Position numbers and translations under genes: made by a program
Part shown: piece after piece, positions 7,274-19,306 of the stretch
How positions within the stretch are numbered: the stretch's first letter is position 1
Layout of the letters: every line of letters starts with the position of its first letter
NCBI GenBank assembly: GCA_017651225.1
Contig: JAGCDF010000063.1
Location: 1-47,143, forward strand
DNA length: 47,143 bases
Source: Bacteroidales bacterium
Lineage (GTDB): Bacteria; Bacteroidota; Bacteroidia; Bacteroidales; UBA932
Reading direction: 5' to 3'
The notes under the pieces: model-generated
Databases searched by the model: none
Seen by the model: only the letters and a program-made list of their open reading frames with translations
What the model was told of the DNA's origin: nothing

Positions 7274-8797
7274 ATGAAGTCGTCACGTCATTTCTTTCTC
7301 CTTTTTACAGCATTTTTAATGATAGGTTTTTCATTAACTGCAAAACCCCGTTTTAAAAAGTTGAACTTTAAAGTGGGTGATGGATACCTTATTTATGAGG
7401 GCTACGCCGAAAAAAAGATACCCATGGGAAAGGGGGTTCTAACTATATATATGAGAGGTACTAGAGATAGAATTAGTGGCATATTCAATGATCAAGAGGT
7501 TTCAGACGCAACCTTGTTGTCCTCGGTTGAATATTTCGATGATTATATTCGTTACAGTACAAAATATAATGGCAGTCTTTCCTTTGATTATTCAGAGAAC
7601 GAGATTAGCTATACCTTGATGGAGGGGAGTTTTGTCTTAAATGAAATAATACTAGCCGATGGATCAACTGCAATCCCGGTAAAGAATCTTATCGTAAAAA
7701 AGACCTGGAATGGTCGAATACTCTCTCCGGAAGAATACAAATTTGAGCAACTGTTTAAACCGCAAATAGAGCCCTTTGGCGAAGAACTAATTGGTTTAAT
7801 CATAAAAATAACTGGAATGCCTCCAAAGGTCACGGAGTGCCGGGAGTATTCTTTTGATCTTGTAAGGAATTCTCTTAAAGGTCCATATCCAGAATACGGG
7901 CATATGTATACTCTTGAGTTTGATGGGTCTGCCTCGGGGAAGTTTACGCCAGAGTATTTGGCAATCCGATGTGATAATGGAGATTCGCTCGTTACTAAAC
8001 ATAATTACACAGATATGCTTCGTCATGTGGGCAATGGGATAATAGAGTATCATGGGGCGAATGATCATAATTTCGAATACACATCCGAGTACTCAGGTGG
8101 CTATCTTATTAGTCCATTAAGGGATGAAATACTAAAGCAGATGCCATTAGAGTACTATTCAATGTTAGATAGCCTTGATAATTTGGGGATAAAAAACCGA
8201 ATTTCTGAACAGTATTATCAGGATTTAATCCCTTGGGAGGAGACGCTCGATAATACGGGAAGTCATGCCGTGGAAGTTACATACTCCAATGGGGATAAAT
8301 ATGTCGGCTCTTTATATTGCCCTCGTGACGTAAAGGATGATAGATATTATCTTTTAAACCTAGATAGTTTGCCAAAAGAAGAGGAGTATTACTGGGGTAT
8401 ATATTCAACAGGGCAGGGGGAGAAAAGATTCTATATTGATGGGTACGCTGCAGATACACTACGAATCAAGTTTGACCAGCGCGTTAGGGAGAAAAGGATT
8501 GCCAAAGAGAAAGAAGAGCAAGAATACCTTGCATCCCGAGCAGCCATTGAAAAAGAATTCTATGAAAAGAAAACTCAACTAGAGAGAAAATACGGAAAGA
8601 AATACGTCGATTCAATATATGATAGTAATGATATATTAATAGGCACGCCTTTAGCGTTATTAGAGGATTATTATTTATTGTTTGCCAGTACTAAAACCCA
8701 GGCTCGAACCAGCTATGAAGTGTATAAGGCCGGTGTTTTTTTACATGTTGTCTGGATAGATAATGCGACTCACAAAGTTGTAAAAGTCGGCTATTAG
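7274..8797 (+). CDS. Secreted hypothetical protein with MORN-like repeats
   Basis: 507 residues with a signal peptide (about residues 1-23, hydrophobic FFLLFTAFLMIGFSLTA). Two segments look like MORN repeats, YEGYAEKKIPMGKGVLTIY near residue 45 and YSNGDKYVGSLY near residue 340. Residues about 400-450 (DQRVREKRIAKEKEEQEYL onward) are predicted coiled coil, followed by a short globular C-terminus. Bacteroidales encode many exported MORN-like proteins of unknown role. Codons are AT-rich and unlike those of the sulfur genes, which supports recent acquisition. The start is 69 bp after the previous stop. No function is proposed beyond a periplasmic or surface location. Confidence 0.7.
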   Translation: MKSSRHFFLLFTAFLMIGFSLTAKPRFKKLNFKVGDGYLIYEGYAEKKIPMGKGVLTIYMRGTRDRISGIFNDQEVSDATLLSSVEYFDDYIRYSTKYNGSLSFDYSENEISYTLMEGSFVLNEIILADGSTAIPVKNLIVKKTWNGRILSPEEYKFEQLFKPQIEPFGEELIGLIIKITGMPPKVTECREYSFDLVRNSLKGPYPEYGHMYTLEFDGSASGKFTPEYLAIRCDNGDSLVTKHNYTDMLRHVGNGIIEYHGANDHNFEYTSEYSGGYLISPLRDEILKQMPLEYYSMLDSLDNLGIKNRISEQYYQDLIPWEETLDNTGSHAVEVTYSNGDKYVGSLYCPRDVKDDRYYLLNLDSLPKEEEYYWGIYSTGQGEKRFYIDGYAADTLRIKFDQRVREKRIAKEKEEQEYLASRAAIEKEFYEKKTQLERKYGKKYVDSIYDSNDILIGTPLALLEDYYLLFASTKTQARTSYEVYKAGVFLHVVWIDNATHKVVKVGY

Positions 8798-9147
8798 TTC
8801 TGGAGAATAGAATGAGTAAAAATACCTGCCCAGCCCATCAAGGGCGCCCTAGCGTCTCGCCTTCGAAGGTCTGGCACTTACGGTATGACGCATCGCCGGA
8901 TAGATCGGGCCGGGACTGATTCCGGAGGGCGTGTCCACCCCCGGACTCTCGGGCAGGGGGGCCCGTCGGATACAAGTTCTTTTCGAAGGAGGAAGACGCA
9001 ATCTCGCTTACTGTCTTCCGACTGAGAAAAGGACGCAGGAGACGATGGGAGGGGCCAGAGTGGAGGGTGCCGAAGGCGACCGGAACGGAGTCCCTCCAGG
9101 GCCAGCTCCCTGCCAGCTCCCGGTGGACGGAATGCCGGCGTCAGGGG

Positions 9148-9277
9148 CAGGTGTCCAGAAAAACGCCATTCTACGCGATATTTCTGGACACCTCTCCCGT
9201 TTTTTGGGCGAAATGCGGTGTTTTCGTGGACAGGTGCCCACTTTTATTGCGCCAGTGGCCGTTTTTCTGGACACCTG
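9148..9277. repeat. Perfect 18-bp inverted repeat with internal copies
   Basis: CAGGTGTCCAGAAAAACG (9148-9165) is repeated in inverse orientation at 9260-9277. A third copy of the core (TTTCTGGACACCT, 9181-9193) forms a 13-bp stem with the left arm, and a degenerate copy TTTTCGTGGACA lies near 9221-9232. The result is one inverted and three direct copies of the same core in 130 bp. Confidence 0.8.
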
Positions 9278-9293
9278 TCTGGCAGGACGGGAG

Positions 9294-9317
9294 ATTCGCC
9301 GGCCGGAGCCGGAGAAT
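9294..9317. repeat. Dispersed palindromic repeat, intergenic copy
   Basis: ATTCGCCGG and CCGGAGAAT pair with one mismatch around a 6-nt loop. The flanks GAG before and GAC after are shared with the copy at 36159-36182, and the palindrome with the copy inside manA (33909-33931). Confidence 0.7.
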
Positions 9318-9327
9318 GACGCTAAGG

Positions 9328-9417
9328 TGCGGTAGACGGTCCATAATTCGGACCGTTACCCGCAAAAACGGCCTAAAATGCGGTAGATGGTCCAGATAAT
9401 GGACATCTACCGCATTT
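9328..9417. repeat. Two related tandem hairpins
   Basis: Both left arms read TGCGGTAGA[C/T]GGTCC. The first (9328-9364) pairs TGCGG with CCGCA and ACGGTCC with GGACCGT around a 7-nt loop. The second (9376-9417) pairs AAATGCGGTAGATG-TCC with GGACATCTACCGCATTT with a single bulged G. No T-tract follows, so they are not ordinary terminators. They could be part of a structured RNA or a mobile-element end. Confidence 0.7.
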
Positions 9418-9451
9418 AAAGCAGGTTTCGGAGCTTTGCGACGCAGGGGGT

Positions 9452-9471
9452 CCGGGGGGTTACCCCCCCGG
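9452..9471 (-). terminator. GC-rich hairpin after cysE
   Basis: CCGGGGGG pairs with CCCCCCGG across a few bases, beginning 6 bp past the cysE stop codon. There is no T-tract on the minus strand, so termination strength is uncertain. Confidence 0.4.
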
Positions 9472-9476
9472 TATTT

Positions 9477-10199
9477 TCAGATGCCGGCGCCGTCGGCGAA
9501 GAGGGGCTGTTCGGTCGCGCGGGACTGCAGGATCCGGGATCGGGGTGCGACATCGTGCGTGAGCCAGACGTTACCGCCGACCACGGTGTCGTGGCCGATC
9601 GTCACGCGCCCGAGAATGGTCGTATTGGCATAGACCGTCACGTTGTCTTCCAGGATAGGATGGCGCGGCACGTCCAGCGGACGCCCGTCAGGATCGTATT
9701 TGAAGTTCTTGGCGCCGAGGGTCACGCCCTGGTAGAGCATCACGTGGTTGCCGATTACGGAGGTGGCGCCGATCACGACGCCGGTGCCGTGGTCGATGGC
9801 GAAGTATTCGCCGATCTGCGCGCCGGGATGGATGTCGATGCCGGTGGCTGAGTGGGCCATTTCCGTGAGCAGGCGCGGCGCCACGGGGACTTCCAGCCGC
9901 AGCAGCTCGTGCGCGGTGCGGTAGTGCAGCATGACCTTGATGCACGGGTAGCAGAGCACCACCTCCGTGCGGTCCTCGACCGCGGGGTCGTTGTCAGCAA
10001 TGGCCTCCACATCCGTGTGGAGCAGGCGGTCGATCTCCGGGATGCGCTCCATGAAGGCGTCGGCCTTCTTGTCGCCCGCGATCTTGCGGACCACGCCCCG
10101 GATGCGCATGAAATCCAGCGCCCGGTCTTCCTGCCCGACGTACTCGGGGAAGACGACGCGGCGCATCAGCACAATCAGTTCAGTCAACAGTTCTTCCAT
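9477..10199 (-). CDS. cysE: Serine O-acetyltransferase
   Basis: 240-residue hexapeptide-repeat acyltransferase that makes O-acetylserine from serine and acetyl-CoA, feeding CysK. Residues 1-110 are the helical SAT N-terminal domain; residues about 115-215 form the left-handed beta helix. The catalytic Asp-His pair lies in GIDIHPGA (D122, H124), followed by IDHGTGVVIG (H137). Length and the SAT N-terminal domain separate it from other hexapeptide transferases. It is divergent from metF; both starts share a 67-bp region, and a TATCTTTG box ends 4 nt before its ATG, predicting a leaderless mRNA. Confidence 0.95.
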   Translation of the reverse strand: MEELLTELIVLMRRVVFPEYVGQEDRALDFMRIRGVVRKIAGDKKADAFMERIPEIDRLLHTDVEAIADNDPAVEDRTEVVLCYPCIKVMLHYRTAHELLRLEVPVAPRLLTEMAHSATGIDIHPGAQIGEYFAIDHGTGVVIGATSVIGNHVMLYQGVTLGAKNFKYDPDGRPLDVPRHPILEDNVTVYANTTILGRVTIGHDTVVGGNVWLTHDVAPRSRILQSRATEQPLFADGAGI

Positions 10200-10203
10200 A
10201 CCC

Positions 10204-10211
10204 CAAAGATA
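10204..10211 (-). promoter_or_regulatory. cysE -7 box (TATCTTTG), predicted leaderless
   Basis: Perfect TATCTTTG on the minus strand with its G only 4 nt before the cysE ATG. The spacing places the transcription start at the start codon. No clear -33 box at the usual distance. Confidence 0.55.
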
Positions 10212-10233
10212 AAAAGTATTGAGAGAAAATCAC

Positions 10234-10241
10234 TATCTTTA
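10234..10241 (+). promoter_or_regulatory. metF-metH -7 box (TATCTTTA)
   Basis: TATCTTTA 25 bp before the metF ATG. It predicts a leader of roughly 19 nt. The -33 region is not recognisable, so the call rests on the -7 box and position. Confidence 0.45.
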
Positions 10242-10266
10242 CCCCCAGAAAGTAGTTATTGCCCCC

Positions 10267-11162
10267 ATGAAGCCGTTTCCCTCGCTAGAAATTGTCCCGC
10301 CCCTGAAGGGCATCACCAAGACCGAGCTCCTGGACAGCATCCGTCCGTTCATGGAGTTCGGGCCGCGCTATATCAACGTGACCTGCCACCGCGACGAGTA
10401 CGAATTCCGCGCGGAGCCGGACGGCGGCTACACGCGCCACCTGCTGCGCAAGCGCATCAGCCAGACCGCCGTCTGCGCGGCCGTGCAGGCGGCATTCCCC
10501 GACGTGGAGGTGGTCCCGCACCTGATTTGCGGCGGCGCCAGCGCCGACCTCATCGAGGCGCAGCTGCAGGACTTCAAGTTCATGGGCATCCGCAACATCC
10601 TCGTCCTGCGCGGCGACGCGCTGCCGGGCGAGAAGCGTTTCACGCCCGAGCCCGGCGGCTACGCGCGCGCCAGCGAGCTGGTCGCGGCCATCCGCCGCTT
10701 CGAGGCGGCGAACGGCGGCAAGCGCCTGTTCGCGCTGGGCGTGGGCGGCTACCCCGAGAAGCATTTCGAGTCTCCCAACCCCGAGACCGACATCCAATAC
10801 CTCAAGGAAAAAGTCGATGCCGGCGCCGACCAGATCATCACCCAGATGTTCTTCGACAACGCCGTCTTCTACGATTTCGTGGCGCGTTGCCGCGCCGCGG
10901 GCATCACCATTCCGATCATCCCCGGCATCAAGCCGCTCTCGTCCGCCCGGCAGGTGGACCTGCTGCCGGAGAGTTTCTCCATCGACATCCCCGTGGCGCT
11001 GACCGCAGAGATCGCCGCCCACCCCGACAAGGCCTATGAGATCGGCCAGGAGTGGTGCAAGGCGCAGTGCCGCGACCTGCTCGCGCACGGGGTCGAAGAA
11101 ATCCATTTTTACACGATGGGACGCAGCGACAACGTCATCAGCGTCCTGAAAGACTGCTTCTG

Positions 11163-11163
<1 letters not shown>
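10267..11163 (+). CDS. metF: 5,10-methylenetetrahydrofolate reductase
   Basis: 298-residue FAD-dependent TIM-barrel enzyme that reduces methylene-THF to methyl-THF, the methyl donor for MetH. The start MKPFPSLEIVPPL gives the normal length and puts the conserved glutamate (E8) in the usual N-terminal strand. Other markers are VTCHRDEYEF, NILVLRGDALPG, GVGGYPEKHFES and the QMFFDN segment, all standard in MetF. A longer open frame starts with TTG upstream but crosses the promoter. The TGA stop overlaps the metH ATG by one base, so the two are translationally coupled and work in consecutive steps. Confidence 0.95.
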
Positions 11164-14668
<3,505 letters not shown>

Positions 14669-14672
<4 letters not shown>

Positions 14673-15925
14673 GCTTCGACCCAGAGAAAGACCTTGTCGC
14701 CGCGGCGGAGTTTGCCGTCGGGACACAGCTCGCAGGGGACGCGCACGGAGCAGCGGCTGCCCTTCGGCGCCAGCTGCACCGGATCGAACTCCAGCCGGAT
14801 GTCCGCGGCCTCGAACTCGACGACGCCCGTCGTGGCGCCGATGACCATCAGCTGATCGCCGCAGCGCAGGTCGGAGGTCTCCACGGAGATCTCCGCCACC
14901 CCGATCCGATCGAACCAGTTGGTCACCTTGCCCAGATACACCTTGCGCCGGGTGGCCTGCGTGCCGTACACGGCGCTCCATTCGCCCAAACGCGCACCCT
15001 GGTAATAGCCGTCCCAGAAGCCCCGGTTGAACACCTCGGCCAGCTCGGCCTTCAGCGCCGACGCAAGCTCCGGCGTGTAGGTGCCGTCGCAGACGGCGTC
15101 GGCCGCCCGCCGGTAGCAGGAGGCGCAGCGCTTGACGTATTCCGCAGAGCGGGCCCGCCCCTCGATCTTGAAGACGCGCACGCCGCTCTCGATGATGCGG
15201 TCCATGAACTCGATGGTGCAGAGGTCCTTCGGGGACATGATGTATTCGTTGTCGATCAGCAGCTCGTTGCCGGTCTCGCGGTCGCGCACCTCGTAGCTGC
15301 GGCGGCAGACCTGGTAGCAGGCGCCGCGGTTCGCGGAGGCGCCGGCGGCGTGGAGCGAGAGGTAGCACTTGCCGCTCACGGCCATGCAGAGCGCCCCGTG
15401 GGCGAACATCTCGATGCGCACCAGCTCGCCCGACGGGCCGCAGATCCGCTCGCGGACGATGGTCTCGTGGATGTCCTTGACCTGGTCAAGCGTCAGCTCG
15501 CGCGCCAGCACCACCACGTCGGCGAACTGCGCGTAGAAGCGCAGCGCCTCCACGTTCGAAATGGACAGTTGCGTGGAAATGTGGACCTCGAGCCCGATCT
15601 GGCGGCAGTACTGGATGGCGGCGATGTCCGACGCGATCACGGCGTCCACCCCGGCCGCCCGGGCGGCGTCCAGCGCTTCGCGCATCGCAGCCAGGTCGTC
15701 CTGGAACAGGGTGATGTTCAGCGTCAGGTAGCTGCGCACCCCCGCCTCGCGGCAGATGCGGACCACCTCCGGCAGGTCTTCCGGCAGGAAATTCGCCGCC
15801 GAGCGGCTGCGCATGTTCAGCCGGCCGATGCCGAAGTAGACGGAGTTCGCGCCGCCCTGAATCGCTGCCTGCAGGCAGTCGAAGCCGCCCGCCGGCGCCA
15901 TGATTTCGAGCTCCTTCCTATCCAT
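14669..15925 (-). CDS. U32 family peptidase-like protein (RNA hydroxylation type)
   Basis: 418 residues starting MDRKELEIMAPAGG, the common U32 N-terminus. The protein has a TIM-barrel-like first part (GANSVYFGIG, RSYLTLNI, HISTQLSISN) and the cysteine-rich signature between about residues 170 and 200 (FAHGALCMAVSGKCYLS, then NRGACYQVCRR). U32 proteins of this size include TrhP, needed for 5-hydroxyuridine in tRNA, and RlhA, which modifies 23S rRNA; the peptidase name is historical. The cysteines probably hold an Fe-S cluster. It is the last gene of the cysS operon, one base after the preceding stop. Its stop overlaps the metH stop through the palindrome TTAA. Confidence 0.9.
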
Positions 15926-15926
15926 C

Positions 15927-16250
15927 CTATTCTTGTTTCCGTCCTCGGTTTGCCTCGGCGAGGAAGGCGGCGAGTTGGGCATTCTTCCGGATCTGTTCCC
16001 GGAAACGTTCGCTGAAACGCTCCGCGAAGGAATCCGGCGTCTGGTTGACGTAGAAGTTTTTGGGGAGGTCTGTCCGGACCGTCCCGCCGCCGTAGTTGCT
16101 GGCGGCCCAACCCGGGGTAAAGACGTCTTCCAGCAGGTACGGTCCTTTGTCCGAGAAGCACAGGGTCAGTTTCGAATACTCGTGGTGCTTCTCGTCTGTG
16201 TGGTCTGCCAGGAAAATGTCGGCATGACGGCTGAGTTCCGCGTAACGCAT
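15927..16250 (-). CDS. Hypothetical protein, short paralogue of the 231-residue neighbour
   Basis: 107 residues from MRYAELSRHADIF. The ATG lies two bases after the cysS stop, which argues for this start over a GTG six codons earlier. The whole protein aligns by eye with the C-terminal half of the protein at 18589-19284: HADIFLADHTDEKHHEYSKL matches HKNIFLAVYRNTEHYESSEI, both share GGGTVRTDL and FYV, and both end in LAAFLAEANR followed by basic residues. No signal peptide or membrane helix. The family is unknown to me. It sits between cysS and the U32 gene in a tight operon. Confidence 0.8.
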   Translation of the reverse strand: MRYAELSRHADIFLADHTDEKHHEYSKLTLCFSDKGPYLLEDVFTPGWAASNYGGGTVRTDLPKNFYVNQTPDSFAERFSERFREQIRKNAQLAAFLAEANRGRKQE

Positions 16251-16252
16251 GG

Positions 16253-17779
16253 CTATTCCAGCGTCCACTCGGCGCCGTCCTTGGTGTCCTTCACCTGGAT
16301 GCCGAGCGCCTTCAGGGCGTCGCGGATGTGGTCGGAGGTCGTCCAGTCCTTGGCGGCCTTGGCGGCGGCGCGCTGCTCGAGGACCATCTGCATCAGGCCG
16401 TCGATCACCTTCATCCCGGTGCCGCCGGCAGCTTCCTCGTCCTTGAGGCCGAGCACGCCGAAGACGATGTCGTCGAAGAGCTGCACGAGCGTGTCGAGGT
16501 CGCCCTTCGAGAGCTGCAGCTGGCCCGCCTTCGCGGAATTGATCAGCTTGACGGCCTCGGAGATGTGTGCGAGCGCGACGGGCGTGTTCATGTCGTCGCA
16601 GAGCGCGTCGTAGATGCCGTCGAAGATGGCTTTCACGGCCTCGCTGTCGGCCGGGCAGCTGTCCGGTGCAATGTGGACGGGCTCCTCGCCGTAGGCGTAC
16701 TGCGGGACCTTGCGACCGGCCATGGCGTAGAGGTCGCGGGCGGCCTGCATCAGGCGGGCGAAGCCCTTTCCGGCGGCCTGCAGGGCCTCGTTGGAGAAGT
16801 CGAGCGTGCCGCGGTAGTGGGCCTGAAGGATGAAGAAGCGCACCGTCATCGGGCTATAGGCCTGGGTGAGCTTCGGGTGGTCGCCGGCGAAGAGCTGCGG
16901 CAGGGTGATGAAGTTGCCCAGAGACTTGCCCATCTTCTGGCCGCCGATGGTGATCATGTTGTTGTGCACCCAGTAGTGCACGCCCTGCGTGCCGCGGGAG
17001 GCCTGGTTCTGCGCGATTTCGCACTCGTGGTGCGGGAACATCAGGTCCATGCCGCCGCCGTGGATGTCGAACTCGCGGCCGAGGTATTTCTCGCCCATGA
17101 CCGAGCACTCGAGGTGCCAGCCCGGGAAGCCCTCACCCCACGGGGACGGCCAGCGCATGATGTGCTCCGGCTCCGCCTTCTTCCAGAGGGCGAAGTCGTA
17201 GGGCGCGCGCTTGTCGCTCTGCCCGTCCAGGCTGCGGGTGCCCTCCAGCGTGTCGTTGAGGTTGCGGCCGGAGAGGATGCCGTAGTGAAAATCTTTGTTG
17301 TATTTCTCGACGTCGAAATAGATGCTGCCGTTGCTCTCGTAGGCGTAGCCGGCCTCGAGGATCTTCTTCACCGCCTCGATCTGCTCGATGATGTGGCCCG
17401 AGGCGCGCGGCTCGATGGAAGGCGGCGCCACGTTGAGCAGGCGCATCGCCTCGTGGTAGCGCAGGGTGTAGGCCTGCACGACCTCCATCGGCTCCAGCTG
17501 CTCCAGGCGGGCCTTCTTCGCGATCTTGTCCTCGCCTTCGTCGGCGTCGTGCTCGAGATGCCCCACGTCCGTGATGTTGCGGACATAGCGCACCTTGTAG
17601 CCGAGGTGGCGCAGGAGCTTGCTCAGGACGTCGTAGGTCACGCCCGGGCGGGCATGGCCGAGGTGGGCGTCGCCGTAGACGGTCGGGCCGCAGACATACA
17701 TGCCCACGTGGCCGGGATGGACCGGCTTGAAGAGCTCCTTGCTGCGGGTCAGGGTGTTGGTGATATAGAATTCGCGCAT
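16253..17779 (-). CDS. cysS: Cysteinyl-tRNA synthetase
   Basis: 508-residue class I aminoacyl-tRNA synthetase that charges tRNA-Cys. Motifs are HLGHARP (HIGH signature, residues 39-45) and KMGKSLGN (KMSKS signature, 282-289). The zinc ligands are C30 in [11 protein letters not shown]225 in HLECSVMG, H250 and E254 in FPHHECEIA. The start [10 protein letters not shown] fits the family; a TTG two codons upstream is unlikely. It is slightly longer than average (about 460-500). It heads an operon with the 107-residue gene and the U32 gene, and is divergent from xthA. Confidence 0.97.
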   Translation of the reverse strand: MREFYITNTLTRSKELFKPVHPGHVGMYVCGPTVYGDAHLGHARPGVTYDVLSKLLRHLGYKVRYVRNITDVGHLEHDADEGEDKIAKKARLEQLEPMEVVQAYTLRYHEAMRLLNVAPPSIEPRASGHIIEQIEAVKKILEAGYAYESNGSIYFDVEKYNKDFHYGILSGRNLNDTLEGTRSLDGQSDKRAPYDFALWKKAEPEHIMRWPSPWGEGFPGWHLECSVMGEKYLGREFDIHGGGMDLMFPHHECEIAQNQASRGTQGVHYWVHNNMITIGGQKMGKSLGNFITLPQLFAGDHPKLTQAYSPMTVRFFILQAHYRGTLDFSNEALQAAGKGFARLMQAARDLYAMAGRKVPQYAYGEEPVHIAPDSCPADSEAVKAIFDGIYDALCDDMNTPVALAHISEAVKLINSAKAGQLQLSKGDLDTLVQLFDDIVFGVLGLKDEEAAGGTGMKVIDGLMQMVLEQRAAAKAAKDWTTSDHIRDALKALGIQVKDTKDGAEWTLE

Positions 17780-17820
17780 AGTCAATTTATATAAGCAGGC
17801 GAAGATACGAATTTTCTGCG

Positions 17821-17828
17821 TATATTTA
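17821..17828 (+). promoter_or_regulatory. xthA -7 box (TATATTTA), predicted leaderless
   Basis: TATATTTA ends 4 nt before the xthA ATG in the 53-bp region between divergent cysS and xthA. It differs from the consensus at the last base only. No -33 TTG is evident. Confidence 0.4.
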
Positions 17829-17832
17829 CCTT

Positions 17833-18585
17833 ATGAAATTCATTAGTTGGAATGTCAACGGCTTGCGGGCCGTGGCCGGCAAGGGTTTCGCCGAGATCTT
17901 CGAGGCGCTCGACGCCGATTTCTTCTGCCTCCAGGAGACCAAGCTCTCCGCCGGGCAGCTCGACCTCGAGTTCCTCGGCTACCAGTCCTACTGGAACTAC
18001 GCCGACAAGAAGGGCTACTCCGGCACGGCTATCTACACGCGGGAAACGCCGCTGTCCGTCAGCTACGGCATCGGCGTGGACGAGCACGACCACGAAGGGC
18101 GCGTCGTCACGCTGGAGTTGCCGGATTTCTACCTGGTCAATGTGTACGTCCCCAATTCGCAGGACGGCCTGCGCCGCCTGGACTACCGGATGCAGTGGGA
18201 GGACGCGTTCCGCGCCTACGTGAGCGGCCTGGCCGCGAAGAAAGGCGTGGTGATCTGCGGCGACATGAACGTCGCCCACGAGGAGATCGACCTGAAGAAT
18301 CCCGCCACCAACCATTTCAACGCCGGCTTCTCCGACGAGGAGCGGGCCAAGATGAGCGAACTGCTCGCCGCGGGCTTCCGCGACAGCTGGCGCGACGCCC
18401 ATCCGGGCGAGGCGAAATACTCCTGGTGGTCCTACCGCATGGCCGCGCGCGAGCGGAACGTGGGCTGGCGCATCGACTACTTCCTCGTCTCCGAAGGCCT
18501 CGCCCCGCGCATCGCGGGCACGGACATCCACAACGAAATCTTCGGCTCCGACCACTGTCCGGTGGAGCTGGTGCTAGGCGAATAA
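17833..18585 (+). CDS. xthA: Exodeoxyribonuclease III
   Basis: 250-residue Mg-dependent AP endonuclease and 3'-5' exonuclease for base excision repair. Motifs in order: ISWNVNGLRA at the N-terminus, CLQETK (metal-binding Glu), GYSGTAIY, YVPNSQ, ICGDMNVAHEEIDL (catalytic Asp/Asn), NVGWRIDYFLVS, and the late GSDHCPVEL with the catalytic His. Length is standard and there is no signal peptide, so it acts in the cytoplasm. The next gene starts 3 bp after its stop, suggesting co-expression with a hypothetical protein. Confidence 0.96.
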   Translation: MKFISWNVNGLRAVAGKGFAEIFEALDADFFCLQETKLSAGQLDLEFLGYQSYWNYADKKGYSGTAIYTRETPLSVSYGIGVDEHDHEGRVVTLELPDFYLVNVYVPNSQDGLRRLDYRMQWEDAFRAYVSGLAAKKGVVICGDMNVAHEEIDLKNPATNHFNAGFSDEERAKMSELLAAGFRDSWRDAHPGEAKYSWWSYRMAARERNVGWRIDYFLVSEGLAPRIAGTDIHNEIFGSDHCPVELVLGE

Positions 18586-18588
18586 ATC

Positions 18589-19284
18589 ATGGCAATGTAC
18601 TATTCCAGGCACGACGATGACGTGCACTTCAGTGAATTCAATCCGGGTCCCTACACCCTGTACGGCCACAATATCTTTGTCGGGAAAAGCTGGGACTGCA
18701 AGCGCAGGATCAGCGTATGCGTCGAGGATATCGCGTCCAGCGGCCTCAAGCCGGAGGAATACTTTACGCTGGTCATCACGGAGGGCATCAACGGAGTCAA
18801 GCCCGGATTCATCGAGTCGTTCCCGAACCTGCAGGACCTGATCATCGAAGCGAATTTCAGGAAAATCGAATGCACCCCCGCGCTGGAGGCGCTGCTGAAG
18901 AAGAACAACGTCGTCCTGCGGGGCAGCTTCAACTCGCCGGCGGAAAAACTGGCGAAGAAACTGGGGCTGCGTTTCATCCACAAGAACATCTTCCTGGCCG
19001 TTTACCGCAACACGGAGCATTATGAAAGTTCGGAGATCACGCTCTGCTTCCAGGAAGGGGAAGTGCCTTTTATCTGGCGGGACGACAAGACGCAGGGCAT
19101 TTCCGCCGGCAATACCGGCGGCGGAACTGTCCGCACCGACCTCTCCGAGGATTTCTATGTCGGCTACGAGACCGCGGAGGCCTTCGCCGATGACTACGTA
19201 GGCCGCGCCTTCTGGGAGCAAACCAAAGACAATCAGGAACTCGCCGCCTTCCTGGCGGAGGCGAACCGCAGACGGAAACAATAG
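18589..19284 (+). CDS. Hypothetical protein, longer paralogue of the cysS-operon protein
   Basis: 231 residues, no signal peptide or membrane segment. Residues about 1-125 are unique to this copy (GPYTLYGHNIFVGKSW, SFPNLQDLIIEANFRKIEC, the latter faintly like a leucine-rich repeat strand). Residues about 126-231 match the 107-residue protein at 15927-16250 along its full length, including GGGTVRTDL and AAFLAEANRRRKQ. The shorter copy may be a truncated duplicate or a stand-alone domain. The family is unknown to me. The gene starts 3 bp after xthA and is probably co-transcribed with it. Confidence 0.82.
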   Translation: MAMYYSRHDDDVHFSEFNPGPYTLYGHNIFVGKSWDCKRRISVCVEDIASSGLKPEEYFTLVITEGINGVKPGFIESFPNLQDLIIEANFRKIECTPALEALLKKNNVVLRGSFNSPAEKLAKKLGLRFIHKNIFLAVYRNTEHYESSEITLCFQEGEVPFIWRDDKTQGISAGNTGGGTVRTDLSEDFYVGYETAEAFADDYVGRAFWEQTKDNQELAAFLAEANRRRKQ

Positions 19285-19306
19285 AAGAATCATAGCATTT
19301 CAAACC

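Larger units (their letters stand above)
8798..9476. other. Non-coding patch rich in inverted repeats
   Basis: About 680 bp without a credible gene; the open frames here have no recognisable protein and run through repeats. The first half holds small stems such as GGAAGAC/GTCTTCC (8991-9019). The second half contains four copies of a GTGTCCAGAAA-type motif, a palindromic repeat and two related tandem hairpins, listed separately. It lies at the downstream border of the AT-rich island and is itself GC-rich. Confidence 0.6.

Noticed and set aside
8910-9125. tmRNA-like words (GGGACTGATTCCGG near 8911 and CCAGCTCC near 9115)
   Set aside because: The spacing is too short for tmRNA, there is no tag-peptide frame, no T-loop and no tRNA-like acceptor pairing.
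9148-9277. CRISPR array from the repeated GTGTCCAGAAA cores
   Set aside because: Copies are irregularly spaced, occur in both orientations and lack spacers of constant length; no cas genes are nearby.
8931-9335. Open frames of 88-134 residues on both strands in the repeat patch
   Set aside because: They run through inverted repeats, have no homologous motif or plausible start signal, and compete with each other in the same DNA.
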